Below the pieces are notes generated by a model. That model saw only the letters and a program-made list of their open reading frames with translations. It searched no databases and was not told where the DNA came from. Positions 1-9,486 of a DNA stretch of 39,588 nt are shown here, one piece after another. The stretch comes from Salipiger sp. IMCC34102 (lineage in GTDB: Bacteria > Pseudomonadota > Alphaproteobacteria > Rhodobacterales > Rhodobacteraceae). Position 1 is the stretch's first letter. The number at the start of each line of letters is the position of its first letter. The stretch is from assembly GCF_004145405.1 (NCBI RefSeq), contig NZ_SELQ01000014.1, forward strand, positions 1-39,588. Direction: 5' to 3'. The position numbers were made by a program, and so were the translations under genes.

Positions 1-1
1 C

Positions 2-109
2 GACTACATCGAGATGTTCTACAACCCGAAGCGCAAGCACGCGAGAAACGGAATGCTGTCGCCGCTCGAGTTCGAGCGGCAGCAGAAACTGAGGCACGAA
101 GGCGTCTAA
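2..109 (+). CDS. IS3-family transposase OrfB, C-terminal fragment (cut by window start)
   Basis: The first 35 codons read in frame to a TAA stop and match the extreme C-terminus of an IS3-family DDE transposase (rve integrase fold). The motif FYNPKRKHARNG followed by LSPLEFE is the usual FYN-x-R-R-H-x2-LG-x2-SP-x2-FE tail. The catalytic DDE residues and the N-terminus lie to the left of the window, so activity cannot be judged. The coding region ends one base before a sequence that looks like the element's right terminal repeat, which fits an intact right end. The family call is firm; the subgroup is not resolved. Confidence 0.85.
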   Translation, partial: DYIEMFYNPKRKHARNGMLSPLEFERQQKLRHEGV

Positions 110-127
110 GAAACTCGGGGCTATTCA
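110..127 (+). repeat. Probable right terminal inverted repeat of the IS3-family element
   Basis: Immediately after the transposase stop lies GAAACTCGGGGCTATTCA. Its reverse complement begins TGAATAGCCCCGAG, which resembles the TGAATC-CCCCGG-type ends of IS3-family elements common in Alphaproteobacteria. The left repeat and the target duplication lie outside the window, so the boundary at about 127 is inferred from motif and position only. Confidence 0.55.
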
Positions 128-440
128 AACGGAGAACTGAGTGCGTTCACTCAAGCCGGTCAAATCGCGCCAAGCAAGACGCGGGCGGTCGCTTCTTGAT
201 TTAGAAGATGAAGATCGAAGCGCCGATCAAGCTTACTTTTCACTGCCCAATGCATCGACAAACACTGTCCTTGGCCTTGTGTTTTCGAGGTCGGCGCGCT
301 GTCCATCCAACTTGGGTACATTCCGAGATCTTGGCCTCGACCACCCCGGCGAGGTTGGCAGGCGACCTTCGTAAGCTATCTTCCCTTCTGACCGGACGCC
401 GAACGGCGTCGTGCCCTTATCCACCGGAAGGAAATTATCC
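128..440. other. Intergenic stretch between IS end and osmF, no gene recognised
   Basis: This stretch of about 310 bp contains only short overlapping reading frames with no recognisable protein and no convincing ribosome binding site. It must carry the promoter of the osmF operon unless the IS supplies one. I could not identify a clear -35/-10 pair. A purine-rich AGGA about 8 bases before the GTG at 441 is the ribosome binding site of the next gene. Confidence 0.5.
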
Positions 441-1349
441 GTGAAATCACTTCTCACCGCCGCGGGACTGCTCGCCGCCTTCACCGCAGCCGCTCAGGCG
501 CAGACCGACATCACCGTCTCCTCCAAGATCGACACGGAGGGTGGGCTTTTGGGGAATATCATCGCCCTCGCCCTGGAAGATGCCGGGCTGCCCGTCGAGC
601 GGCGGCTCCAGCTGGGCGGCACGCAGGTTGTCCGCGAGGCCCTTCTGGCCGGGCAGATCGACCTCTATCCCGAATACACCGGCAATGCGGCCTTCTTCTT
701 CAACGAAGCCGACAGCGATGTCTGGAAGAACCCGCAAGAGGCCCACGACCGCGCGGCGGAGCTTGACGCCGAAGCCAACGACGTCACCTGGCTCGACAGC
801 GCGCCGGCCAACAACACCTGGGCCATCGCCGTCACGGGGCCCCTGGCGGAAGAGAACGACCTGACCACCATGTCCGATTTCGGCGCCTGGGTTGCGAACG
901 GGGGCGACGTGAAGCTGGCGGCCTCGACCGAGTTCGTCTCGTCCCCCGCTGTCTTGCCCGCCATGCAGGACACCTACGGTTTCGCGCTTTCGGAAGACCA
1001 GACCGTGATCCTGTCGGGCGGTGATACGGCGGCGACGATCCAGGCCGCGGCGCGCGGTACCTCGGGCGTGAACGCCGCGATGGTCTACGGCACCGACGGC
1101 GGCATCGGGGCGACCGGTCTCGTGGTGATGCAGGACGACGAGGGCGTGCAGCCGGTCTATGAGCCCACGCCCATCGTCCGCGCCGAGGTGCTGGAGGAAT
1201 ACCCGGAAATCCCGGAGGTGCTGAACCCGATCTTCAACGCCCTCGACATGGAGACGTTGCAGGAACTCAACGGCCGCATCCAGGTCGGCGGTGAACCGGC
1301 GGAGGCCGTGGCACGCGACTACCTCACACAGAGCGGCGTGCTGGACTGA
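441..1349 (+). CDS. osmF: OsmF/YehZ-type osmolyte ABC transporter, periplasmic binding protein
   Basis: This 302-residue protein is the substrate-binding subunit of an OsmU/YehZYXW ABC importer for glycine betaine or choline-like solutes. I chose the GTG at 441 because it gives a clean Sec signal peptide (MKSLLTAAGLLAAFTAAAQA, then QTD) and has AGGA just upstream; an in-frame ATG at 411 would add ten residues before it. The mature protein carries the family landmarks SKIDTEGGLLGNI, DLYPEYTGNAAFFF, PANNTWAIAV, GGDTAATIQAAA and SGVNAAMVYGTDG, close to my recollection of E. coli YehZ along the whole length. It is the first gene of a four-gene operon with both permeases and the ATPase. Substrate identity is inferred from the family. 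Confidence 0.93.
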   Translation: MKSLLTAAGLLAAFTAAAQAQTDITVSSKIDTEGGLLGNIIALALEDAGLPVERRLQLGGTQVVREALLAGQIDLYPEYTGNAAFFFNEADSDVWKNPQEAHDRAAELDAEANDVTWLDSAPANNTWAIAVTGPLAEENDLTTMSDFGAWVANGGDVKLAASTEFVSSPAVLPAMQDTYGFALSEDQTVILSGGDTAATIQAAARGTSGVNAAMVYGTDGGIGATGLVVMQDDEGVQPVYEPTPIVRAEVLEEYPEIPEVLNPIFNALDMETLQELNGRIQVGGEPAEAVARDYLTQSGVLD

Positions 1350-1353
1350 TCGC

Positions 1354-2540
1354 TTGATCGCCGCCGGACGATCCACATCGCAGGCCTGGCGGGGGTTTTC
1401 CCCGCCGGGCGTCTTTTTTGCCGTCCTCGGGATGGCGGCACTTCTGATCCCCTTCATGAGTATCGCCGCGAACCGCATCGTGGCGGGTGACAGCGTGTTG
1501 GCCTGGCGCGTCGCCAGCCCCGTCGAGACGCTGCCCGGTGTCGCCGCAATCGTGCTGGGCCTTGCGCTCGGCGTGCCGGCCGGGCGGCACTACCTGCGCC
1601 TCGGCGGCGCGCTCCTCGGGCTGGGAGGCCTTTTCTGGCTGCTGATGCAAGGCGCCCCGGCATTGCTGGAGGGGGCCGACAGCGCCTACGCCCGCGTCTC
1701 GCCCGCCATGGGCTTTTGCTGTTTGCTGTTGGTCTTGACCCTGATGATGACCGATGCGCTGACCCAAATGGCACCGGGGCCGCTGGCCCGAGCCGGACTG
1801 CTGGCCGCGGTGCTGTGCGCCTTGGCGGCGATCCTCTGGTCGGGCGCGTTGGCGCCGCTGTCGATCTTCCAGGAATACGCCAGTCGCCAGGCGCAATTCG
1901 CCGACGCGGTGCTGCGCCATCTCGCGCTGGCGTTCGGCTCGCTCGCCACGGCTGCCGTCATCGGCTTCCCGCTCGGTATTCTCTGTTATCGCCGCGCGCA
2001 GCTGCGAGGCAGCGTTCTTCCCGTGCTCAGCCTTCTGCAAACCATTCCGTCGCTTGCCATGTTCGGGCTGATGATCCCGCTTCTGGGCTGGGTCGGCGAC
2101 AACCTGCCCGGGGCGCAGGCGATCGGCATCGCGGGGATCGGCTTCGCCCCCGCCTTCCTGGCGCTCGTTCTCTATTCTCTTCTACCGGTCGTCGGGAATA
2201 CCGTCGCCGGTCTCGCCTCGGCCCCCGCCGCCGCGCGCGACGCCGCGCGGGGCATGGGCATGACGTCGACCCAGCGCCTCTTGCGGATCGAGCTGCCCCT
2301 CGGCTTGCCCGTCATCCTGACCGGTCTGCGCATCGTTCTGGTGCAGAACATCGGCCTTGCGGTGATCGCGGGTCTCATCGGGGGCGGCGGGCTCGGCACC
2401 TTCGTCTTCCAGGGGCTCAACCAGACGGCCACCGACCTGATCCTGCTGGGCGCGCTGCCGACGGTCGCGCTGGCGCTGACCTCGGCCATCGTCATGGACA
2501 TCCTCGTCGAGTTGGCCAAACCGATCCCGAAGGACACCGC

Positions 2541-2544
<4 letters not shown>
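1354..2544 (+). CDS. yehY: OsmU/YehY-type ABC transporter permease (long form)
   Basis: About 396 residues, the larger of the two inner-membrane permeases of the osmolyte importer. The N-terminal third has several hydrophobic segments that occur in YehY but not in YehW. The C-terminal half is a standard binding-protein-dependent transport domain, with the EAA-loop signature AARGMGMTSTQRLLRIELP that contacts the ATPase, followed by GLRIVLVQNIGLAVIAGLIG. The start is uncertain: the open frame extends upstream into osmF, and a TTG at 1354, just past the osmF stop, gives a length near that of YehY (about 385). It overlaps the ATPase gene by ATGA. Confidence 0.88.
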
Positions 2545-3472
<928 letters not shown>

Positions 3473-3476
<4 letters not shown>

Positions 3477-4210
3477 AGATTGGGCTGATCCTGCGCCCCC
3501 TGCTGGTGCTGTTGCTGCTGGCGCTCGTGCTGCGGCCGGAGTGGTTCCTGCCCCTCTTCGCACCGCTGGCACCACAGGGCGCGCCGGCGATCTACGCCCG
3601 CAGCTCTCTGCTGTCGCTGTCGCTCAGCCACCTCGGCCTCGTCGCAGCGGCGACCCTTGCGGCGACCCTTGTGGCCGTGTCGCTCGCCATCTTCGTCACC
3701 CGCCCCGCAGGTGCCGCCTTCCGGCCGCTTTCGCGCACCATCGCCAACATGGGGCAGACGTTTCCGCCCGTGGCCGTGCTGGCCCTTGCCGTGCCCATGC
3801 TGGGCTTCGGCGCCGGGCCGACACTGGTGGCGCTGTTCCTTTACGGCCTGCTGCCGATCTTCGAAAATTCCGTGACCGCCCTGACATCGCTGCCGCCTGC
3901 GGCGATGGAAGCGGCCCGTGGTATCGGCCTGAACCGCTGGCAGAGGCTCCTGCGGGTCGAACTGCCCTTGGCCTTTCCGGTGATGCTCACCGGCATACGG
4001 CTGTCGGTGGTGATCGCCCTCGGCACGGCGACCATTGGCTCCACCGTCGCGGCCCGAACCCTGGGCGAGGTGATCATCGCCGGGCTCTTGACCAACAACA
4101 CCGCCTTCGTGCTGCAGGGCGGCCTGATCGTGGGCCTCTTCGCGGTCTTGATCTACGACGCCTTGATCCAGATCGAGGCGTTCCTCGCCAAGCGAACCGG
4201 TGCCGGGTGA
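3473..4210 (+). CDS. yehW: OsmU/YehW-type ABC transporter permease (short form)
   Basis: 245 residues beginning at a GTG that overlaps the ATPase stop (GTGA). Hydrophobic segments flank a canonical permease domain with the EAA-loop sequence EAARGIGLNRWQRLLRVELP and the following LTGIRLSVVIALGTATIGST. The length matches E. coli YehW (243 residues). It is the last gene of the importer; the next plausible gene begins almost 400 bp downstream. With yehY it forms a heterodimeric channel, the usual arrangement in this subfamily. Confidence 0.92.
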
Positions 4211-4605
4211 CGCCGAATTTCCAGCGCCCGAGCGATGGTGCATTCGAAGGATCCGAAAGGACAAACGGGCCTGCGACCCAATCTTGACCGAGTTGCAGGC
4301 TCGCTTGCCCGGACACCCGCCATCGGAAATTCGACATCAGCTACGCTCGCGGTCCAACCCACGGGAATGGTGAGGAACCCCATCCATGCGCCCGGTCGCG
4401 AGACGATCCGGCGAGTCGGGAATGCCCCAGACAAGACAACAGGCGATGATCGGCGGATCGACGCTCGCGGCGGAGGGGGCCACCTCTATCGGCTGTCCGC
4501 GGAGGCGGGTTCGGAGGACAAGGGCGCAGATTGCCTATGGTCCCCCGGATCGACCTGGCTACATTGATGACCGACAGGTAAGCCACAGGCAGAACCGAGG
4601 GCCAG
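4211..4605. other. 395-bp intergenic region between the osmolyte importer and ctaG
   Basis: No convincing gene here: short frames on both strands lack family resemblance and ribosome binding sites. A weak inverted repeat, GCCTGC near 4270 with GCAGGC near 4296, could form part of a terminator for the upstream operon, but there is no T-run. The region presumably also carries the ctaG promoter, which I could not locate. Confidence 0.45.
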
Positions 4606-5322
4606 GTGTTCGACGACGATCTGAACCGAGTATATTGCGGACCCGCCCCGGACCCCTCCGATCTGTGGGCAAGCTGGAACCTCGATCCCGTGCTGCTGGC
4701 CTGCCTGGGCGTGCTCGCCTTCGCCCTCGGCCGGCGTCGCGGCGGGGCCTGGGCCGTGGCGGTCCTGGTCGTGGCCTTCGTCTCACCGCTTTGCGCGCTC
4801 TCCGCGGCGCTGTTCTCTGCCCGGGTGGTGCATCACGTCCTGCTGGTCGCCGTGGCCGCCCCCCTGATCGCGAGCGCCTGGCCCGCGCGGCGGACGTGCC
4901 AGGCGGTGCCGGCCTTCGTGGTCGCGACGGCGGTGCTGTGGGGCTGGCACCTGCCGGTGGCCTACGATGCAGCGCTCGGTCACGTGGGGGTCTACTGGCT
5001 GATGCAGGTGTCGCTGTTAGCAAGCGCGATCTGGATGTGGCGCGCGATCCTCGCCCCCGGCCTCTCCGCGGTGGAGGCGCTGTCGCTCACCGTCGCCGCC
5101 TTCGCGCAGATGGGCATGCTGGGGGCGATCCTGACTTTCGCGCCGGACCCGCTCTATGCCGCGCACGTCATCGCCCCTTATGCCTGGGGGCTGACACCCC
5201 TGCAGGATCAGCAGCTTGGCGGGGTGCTGATGTGGGTGCCGGCGGGACTGCCCTACGCCGTGCTGGCGGTCTCGCTCGCGCGCCGGAACTGGTTGGCGCT
5301 GAAGGCGGGCCTGAGCGCATGA
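4606..5322 (+). CDS. ctaG: CtaG-type cytochrome oxidase assembly protein (caa3_CtaG family)
   Basis: 238-residue polytopic membrane protein with about seven hydrophobic segments. Family features include the histidine pair in ARVVHHVLLVAVAAPLI, WGWHLPVAYDAAL and the DQQLGGVLMWVP motif near the C-terminus. This CtaG family (distinct from Cox11) helps insert copper into the binuclear centre of caa3-type oxidases. It starts at GTG 4606 with GAGG six bases upstream and overlaps the next gene by ATGA. Being directly upstream of oxidase structural genes supports an assembly role for that oxidase. Confidence 0.88.
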   Translation: MFDDDLNRVYCGPAPDPSDLWASWNLDPVLLACLGVLAFALGRRRGGAWAVAVLVVAFVSPLCALSAALFSARVVHHVLLVAVAAPLIASAWPARRTCQAVPAFVVATAVLWGWHLPVAYDAALGHVGVYWLMQVSLLASAIWMWRAILAPGLSAVEALSLTVAAFAQMGMLGAILTFAPDPLYAAHVIAPYAWGLTPLQDQQLGGVLMWVPAGLPYAVLAVSLARRNWLALKAGLSA

Positions 5323-5831
5323 GCGACTGGCTTCCTTGGGCGATCGCGATCTTCAAGGGCGCGCATATCACCGCGCTCATCCTGTGGTGCGGCGGGCTGC
5401 TTGCGCTGCCCCTGATGCTGTCGCGCCACGACCCCGCCGTCACGCCGGATGACTACCAGCGGATCCGCCGCGCGACGCAGACGACCTACGCGGTCATCGT
5501 CACACCCGCGGCAGTCATTGCCGTGGTCGCCGGAACCTGGCTGATCTTCCTGCGCGAGGTCTTCGTGCCTTGGTTCTATGCCAAGCTCGTCTTCGTGGCG
5601 GCGCTCGCGGCGGCGCATGCCTGGATCGGGCATCTCGTCGTGCAGGTGGCCGAAAAGCCCGGCCGGGATTGTCCCGCACCCCCGGTCTGGCCGATCAGCG
5701 CGACCTTCGTCCCGGTGCTGGCGATCCTGTTCCTCGTGCTCGGCAAGCCGGACCTCGTGGGGCCGATCGACCTTCCCGAGTGGCTTCTCAGCCCGCGGAA
5801 CGGTCAGCTGCCTTTCGACGTGCCCAGATGA
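5319..5831 (+). CDS. CopD-like four-helix membrane protein
   Basis: 170 residues with four hydrophobic segments. Motifs such as FKGAHITALILWCGGLLALPLML and AVIVTPAAVIAVVAGTWL resemble CopD/HemJ-type helix bundles that carry paired histidines. The start ATG overlaps the ctaG stop, so the two are translationally coupled. A role with copper or haem at the oxidase is inferred from context, not shown. The 3' end overlaps the convergent DUF2231 gene by 28 bases. Confidence 0.7.
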   Translation: MSDWLPWAIAIFKGAHITALILWCGGLLALPLMLSRHDPAVTPDDYQRIRRATQTTYAVIVTPAAVIAVVAGTWLIFLREVFVPWFYAKLVFVAALAAAHAWIGHLVVQVAEKPGRDCPAPPVWPISATFVPVLAILFLVLGKPDLVGPIDLPEWLLSPRNGQLPFDVPR

Positions 5832-6319
5832 TAATCGAACACAAGCTTGCCGCCGTGCCACCCCGTGAAGGCCACCATCGCCACGCCCAAGGCCGAGAGC
5901 AGGATGCCGTAGGGCAGCACCGCGTCCTCGTAGCCGTAGAGCCTGTGGCCCCAGTTCGCCCCCAGCACCGAAAGCAGGGTCACGGCGATGATCGCATGGG
6001 TCCAGGCCGCGGGCCGGGCGCGGATGCCGCTGACCAGCAGCAACTCGGCGGTGCCGGAGAAGGCCGCGAGGACGCCGAACAGGAAACCGGTGCCCGCAGC
6101 CCAGAGTGCTGCGCGCGCCCAGAACGCGTCGCCGGTCCACCAGTAGATCATGTCGGCGCCAAGAAGGCAGAAGGACAGCGCCACCGGGAAGGCGACGCTC
6201 ATGGCGTGGATCGGGTGACCGGCCACCGCGATGAGGGTTTCGGTCTCGTTGTAACCCGGATCCTCGGCAATCGGGTCGACCAGCTTCTCGTTGCTCTGGT
6301 TGACGTGTTCGTCGGTCAT
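5804..6319 (-). CDS. DUF2231-type four-helix membrane protein
   Basis: 171 residues on the reverse strand. After a polar 35-residue N-terminus come four hydrophobic segments, with GHPIHAMSVAFPVAL, TWGH-like NWGHRLYGYED and GWHGGKLVFDYHLG, typical of DUF2231 proteins in which conserved histidines may bind haem. It sits inside an otherwise forward-strand oxidase cluster. Its 3' end overlaps the CopD-like gene, and its start codon overlaps the likely translation start of oxidase subunit II on the other strand. A redox role is plausible from the cluster but unproven. Confidence 0.8.
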   Translation of the reverse strand: MTDEHVNQSNEKLVDPIAEDPGYNETETLIAVAGHPIHAMSVAFPVALSFCLLGADMIYWWTGDAFWARAALWAAGTGFLFGVLAAFSGTAELLLVSGIRARPAAWTHAIIAVTLLSVLGANWGHRLYGYEDAVLPYGILLSALGVAMVAFTGWHGGKLVFDYHLGTSKGS

Positions 6320-7006
6320 GTCGGCAGGGGCCTTCGATTCGGTTGCGGGGCACTAACGTGTAGCCTGCTGATTGGTTGCGGTGGAGAGCTTTCCGTCGTC
6401 GATCCGGCCGGTCCCGCCGCGCGGACCATCGCCACGCTGTGGTGGGTGATGCTGGCGGGCGCCGGAGGGATCCTTGGACTGGTGCTGCTGCTGCTCGGCG
6501 CGGCCTTCCGGACGCGGGGGCGCGCCCCCGACGAGGGAAGGGACGTCAAGGTCTGGATCGTCGGGCTCGGCCTGGGGTTCACGATGTCGGTCCTGGCCGC
6601 CTTGACGGTCTACGGCGTCTATTCCGGACAGCAACTGATGCCCCGCGACGGGACCGACGTGGTCAGCGTCCAAGCGGAGGCCCGACGCTGGAGCTGGAGC
6701 TTTGCCTACGCGGACCGGCCCGGTCACATAACCGACGGCATCATGCATATTCCGGCAGGCCGCCCCGTGGATGTCGCCATCACCAGCGCCGATGTCGTCC
6801 ACAGTTTCTGGGTGCCGCGTCTTGCGGGCAAGCTGGATGCCATCCCGGGACACGTCAACACGATCAGGATAGAGGCCGATATGCCGGGCACCTACGAGGG
6901 CCTCACGGCCGAATACAACGGCCCCGGCTACAGCGACCACGGGTTCGCCGTGATCGCGCACGATCCGCAGGCCTGGGCCGATTTCGTCGCGGGAGGTGAC
7001 CGATGA
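6305..7006 (+). CDS. Haem-copper oxidase subunit II lacking most CuA ligands (CyoA-like)
   Basis: About 233 residues: a lipoprotein-type signal (lipobox LIGC at residues 22-25), two membrane helices and a periplasmic cupredoxin domain. WSWSFAYAD, DVVHSFWVPRLAGK, DAIPGH and GTYEG are standard subunit II landmarks. At the place where cytochrome c oxidases have C-x-E-x-C-G-x2-H-x2-M, this protein has TAEYNGPGYSDHGF (from residue 201). The first His and the Glu remain, but both Cys, the second His and the Met are gone. The stretch instead resembles E. coli CyoA (SASYSGPGFSGMKF), suggesting a quinol oxidase or another electron entry route. The start is uncertain: GTG 6305 is the only good codon before the lipobox, and it overlaps the divergent gene. 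Confidence 0.85.
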   Translation: MFVGHVGRGLRFGCGALTCSLLIGCGGELSVVDPAGPAARTIATLWWVMLAGAGGILGLVLLLLGAAFRTRGRAPDEGRDVKVWIVGLGLGFTMSVLAALTVYGVYSGQQLMPRDGTDVVSVQAEARRWSWSFAYADRPGHITDGIMHIPAGRPVDVAITSADVVHSFWVPRLAGKLDAIPGHVNTIRIEADMPGTYEGLTAEYNGPGYSDHGFAVIAHDPQAWADFVAGGDR

Positions 7007-9486
7007 CCGCGCTGCGCCGCCATCGCAGGCTGTCGGCCATCTGGGCCTCCGAGCCCGGCTGGAAAGGCTGGACCAGCAGCGTGAACCACACCGATCTGGG
7101 CCGGATGTTCCTCGCGACGTCCTTCTTCTTCTTCTTCGTGGGCGGCGTACTGGCGATGCTGGTCCGCGCGCAACTGGCCACGCCGCATTCGGCTTTCGCC
7201 GATGCCGGCGCCTTCAGCCAGTTCTTCACGATGCATGGCACCATCATGATGTTCCTCTTCGCCATTCCCACCTTCGAGGGGCTGGCGATCTACCTGCTGC
7301 CGAAGCTGCTGGGGACGCGCGATCTCGCCTTCCCGCGGCTCACGGCCTACGGCTACTGGTGCTACGTCTTCGGCGGGTCGATGCTGTTGGTGGCGATGGT
7401 GCTGGGGATCGCGCCGGACGGTGGCTGGTTCATGTATCCGCCCCTGACCGGCCCCTTGCATTCGCCGGGGATCAATACCGATTTCTGGCTGATCGGCATC
7501 ACCTTCGTCGAGATCTCGGCGATCGCCGCCGCGGTCGAGCTGACCGTCTCGATCCTGAAATACCGCGCGCCGGGCATGTCGCTCGACAAGATGCCGATCT
7601 TCGCCTGGTATGCGCTGGTCACCGCGCTGATGATCCTCACGGGCTTTCCGCCGCTGATCCTGGGGTCGGTGCTGCTCGAGCTCGAGCGTGCCTTCGGTCT
7701 GCCGTTCTTCCAGGTCGAGCTGGGGGGCGACAGCCTGCTGTGGCAGCACCTCTTCTGGCTGTTCGGCCACCCGGAGGTCTACATCATCTTCCTGCCCGCC
7801 GCCGGCGTGATCTCGACCATCATCCCGGTGATGGCGCGGACCACGCTGCTGGGCTACGGCTGGATCGTCGCCTCGGCCGTGGCGCTGGCCTTCCTCAGTT
7901 TCGGGCTTTGGGTGCACCACATGTTCACCACCGGCATTCCCTTCATGGGGCTGGCGTTCTTCTCGGCCGCCTCGACGCTGGTGGCGGTGCCGACGGGGGT
8001 GCAGGTCTTCGCCTGGATCGGCACGCTGTGGAAGGGACGGCCCGAGCTGCACCTGCCAATGCTGCATATCCTGGGCTTCTTCGTCACCTTCTTGATCGGC
8101 GGACTGACCGGCGTCATGGTGGCCGTGGTCCCCTTCGACTGGCAGGTCCATGACACGGCCTTCGTCACCGCGCACCTGCACTACGTCCTGTTCGGCGGCT
8201 TCGTCTTCCCGATCCTGGCGGGCATCTATTACTGGTTGCCACTCTTCAGCGGCCGGCGGCGTTTCTTCCGGTTGGGAGAGCTGGCCTTCGCCTTGATCTT
8301 CCTGGGCTTTCACGGCACTTTCCTCGCGATGCACTGGGTCGGTCTTCTGGGCCAGCGCCGCCGGATCGAGACCTACGACGCCGAGACGGGCTGGGGCACG
8401 ATCAACCTGATCTCCTCGATCAGCAGTTTCGTCATGGCGATCGGTCTGGCGATGGTACTGGTGGATCTGCTGATCCATGCCTTCGTCTCTGTGCGCGCCG
8501 CGCGCAATCCCTGGAAGGCCGGGTCATTGGAATGGGCCAGCATGTCCCCGCCGCCGCCCTACAATTTCGCAAGCCTTCCGCAAGTCGACACGCGCGATCC
8601 CCTGCACGGCGATCCGGATCTGCCCAACCGGCTCGCCCGGGGCGAAGGGTACCTGGGCGATCCGGCCACCGACCGGCGAGAGACGCTGACGGTCAGCATC
8701 GGCGCGGCGCGCCCGGACTTCATGGTGATCTACCCGGGCAATACCCGCTTGCCGATCGTCATGGCGGCGGTCACGGGACTGTTCTTCCTGTCGATCTTGC
8801 TGAAGCTCTACTGGGTGACGCCTTTGGCGCTGGCTGGGGTGGCCGCCCTGGCGGTGGTCTGGGTCTGGCGGCTGGGAACGCAGATGGATCAGGGCCCGCA
8901 GGAGGCGGGCAGGGGGGTCACGCTTCCGCTCGCGGGCGAGACCGAGAAATCGCCCGGCTGGTGGGGGTCGGTCTTCCTGCTGGTCGCGAATGCCACCTTC
9001 TTCGGCTCGTTGCTCTTCGGGTATGCCTTCCTCTGGACGGTCGCGCCGGGTTGGCCGCCGCAGGAATGGCTGGCCCCGTCGCTGCTGGAATTCGGCGCAG
9101 GCACGCTTGCCGCGGTGATCGCCATGCTGGCGCTTCGGTTCGCCATCCGCCGCAACCGCCGACACGGTGGCGCGCTGCCGAGGCTGGCACTGGCCCTTGG
9201 AGCCACCGCGGTCACCGCGCTTGTTTTCGCCACCCTGCTGGTCCGGCTGCCGCCGGCGGACGGTCATGCCTATGCTGCGACGCTCTTCGTATTGGGCGCC
9301 TACGGCTTGTTTCACGCGCTGCTCGTCGGCTTGATGCTGGCCTTTGTCATCGCGCGCGTCCGGCGGGGCTATGCCTCGGCGGTGCGGGTGGCGGAGTTTC
9401 ACATCGTCCTGCTCTGGACCGATTACCTGGCCGGCATCACGGTCCTGAGCCTGCTTGCGGCGCACGTGCCGGGCGTTCTGGCGTGA
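7003..9486 (+). CDS. Fused haem-copper oxidase subunits I and III
   Basis: 827 residues, overlapping subunit II by ATGA. Residues 1 to about 560 are the catalytic subunit I. They include the low-spin haem ligand His78 (FTMHGT), CuB and cross-link residues in GHPEVYI (His256, Glu258, Tyr260), the CuB pair His305-His306 and haem ligands His391/His393 in AHLHYV. From about residue 640 (WWGSVFLLVANATFFGSLLFGYAFLW) a subunit III-like domain of five or so helices follows, a fusion known in caa3-type oxidases. The D-channel entry Asp is kept (Asp107 in RDLAFPRL), but the two following asparagines of the canonical FPRMNN motif are Thr114 and Ala115. Oxygen reduction looks intact; proton pumping efficiency is an open question. 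Confidence 0.93.
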   Translation: MTALRRHRRLSAIWASEPGWKGWTSSVNHTDLGRMFLATSFFFFFVGGVLAMLVRAQLATPHSAFADAGAFSQFFTMHGTIMMFLFAIPTFEGLAIYLLPKLLGTRDLAFPRLTAYGYWCYVFGGSMLLVAMVLGIAPDGGWFMYPPLTGPLHSPGINTDFWLIGITFVEISAIAAAVELTVSILKYRAPGMSLDKMPIFAWYALVTALMILTGFPPLILGSVLLELERAFGLPFFQVELGGDSLLWQHLFWLFGHPEVYIIFLPAAGVISTIIPVMARTTLLGYGWIVASAVALAFLSFGLWVHHMFTTGIPFMGLAFFSAASTLVAVPTGVQVFAWIGTLWKGRPELHLPMLHILGFFVTFLIGGLTGVMVAVVPFDWQVHDTAFVTAHLHYVLFGGFVFPILAGIYYWLPLFSGRRRFFRLGELAFALIFLGFHGTFLAMHWVGLLGQRRRIETYDAETGWGTINLISSISSFVMAIGLAMVLVDLLIHAFVSVRAARNPWKAGSLEWASMSPPPPYNFASLPQVDTRDPLHGDPDLPNRLARGEGYLGDPATDRRETLTVSIGAARPDFMVIYPGNTRLPIVMAAVTGLFFLSILLKLYWVTPLALAGVAALAVVWVWRLGTQMDQGPQEAGRGVTLPLAGETEKSPGWWGSVFLLVANATFFGSLLFGYAFLWTVAPGWPPQEWLAPSLLEFGAGTLAAVIAMLALRFAIRRNRRHGGALPRLALALGATAVTALVFATLLVRLPPADGHAYAATLFVLGAYGLFHALLVGLMLAFVIARVRRGYASAVRVAEFHIVLLWTDYLAGITVLSLLAAHVPGVLA

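Noticed and set aside
141-374. 77-codon open frame between the IS and osmF
   Set aside because: It has no ribosome binding site, no family resemblance and atypical composition for a coding region here.
447-1478. 343-codon reverse open frame opposite osmF
   Set aside because: The forward strand encodes a clear OsmF with signal peptide; the reverse frame shows no family resemblance.
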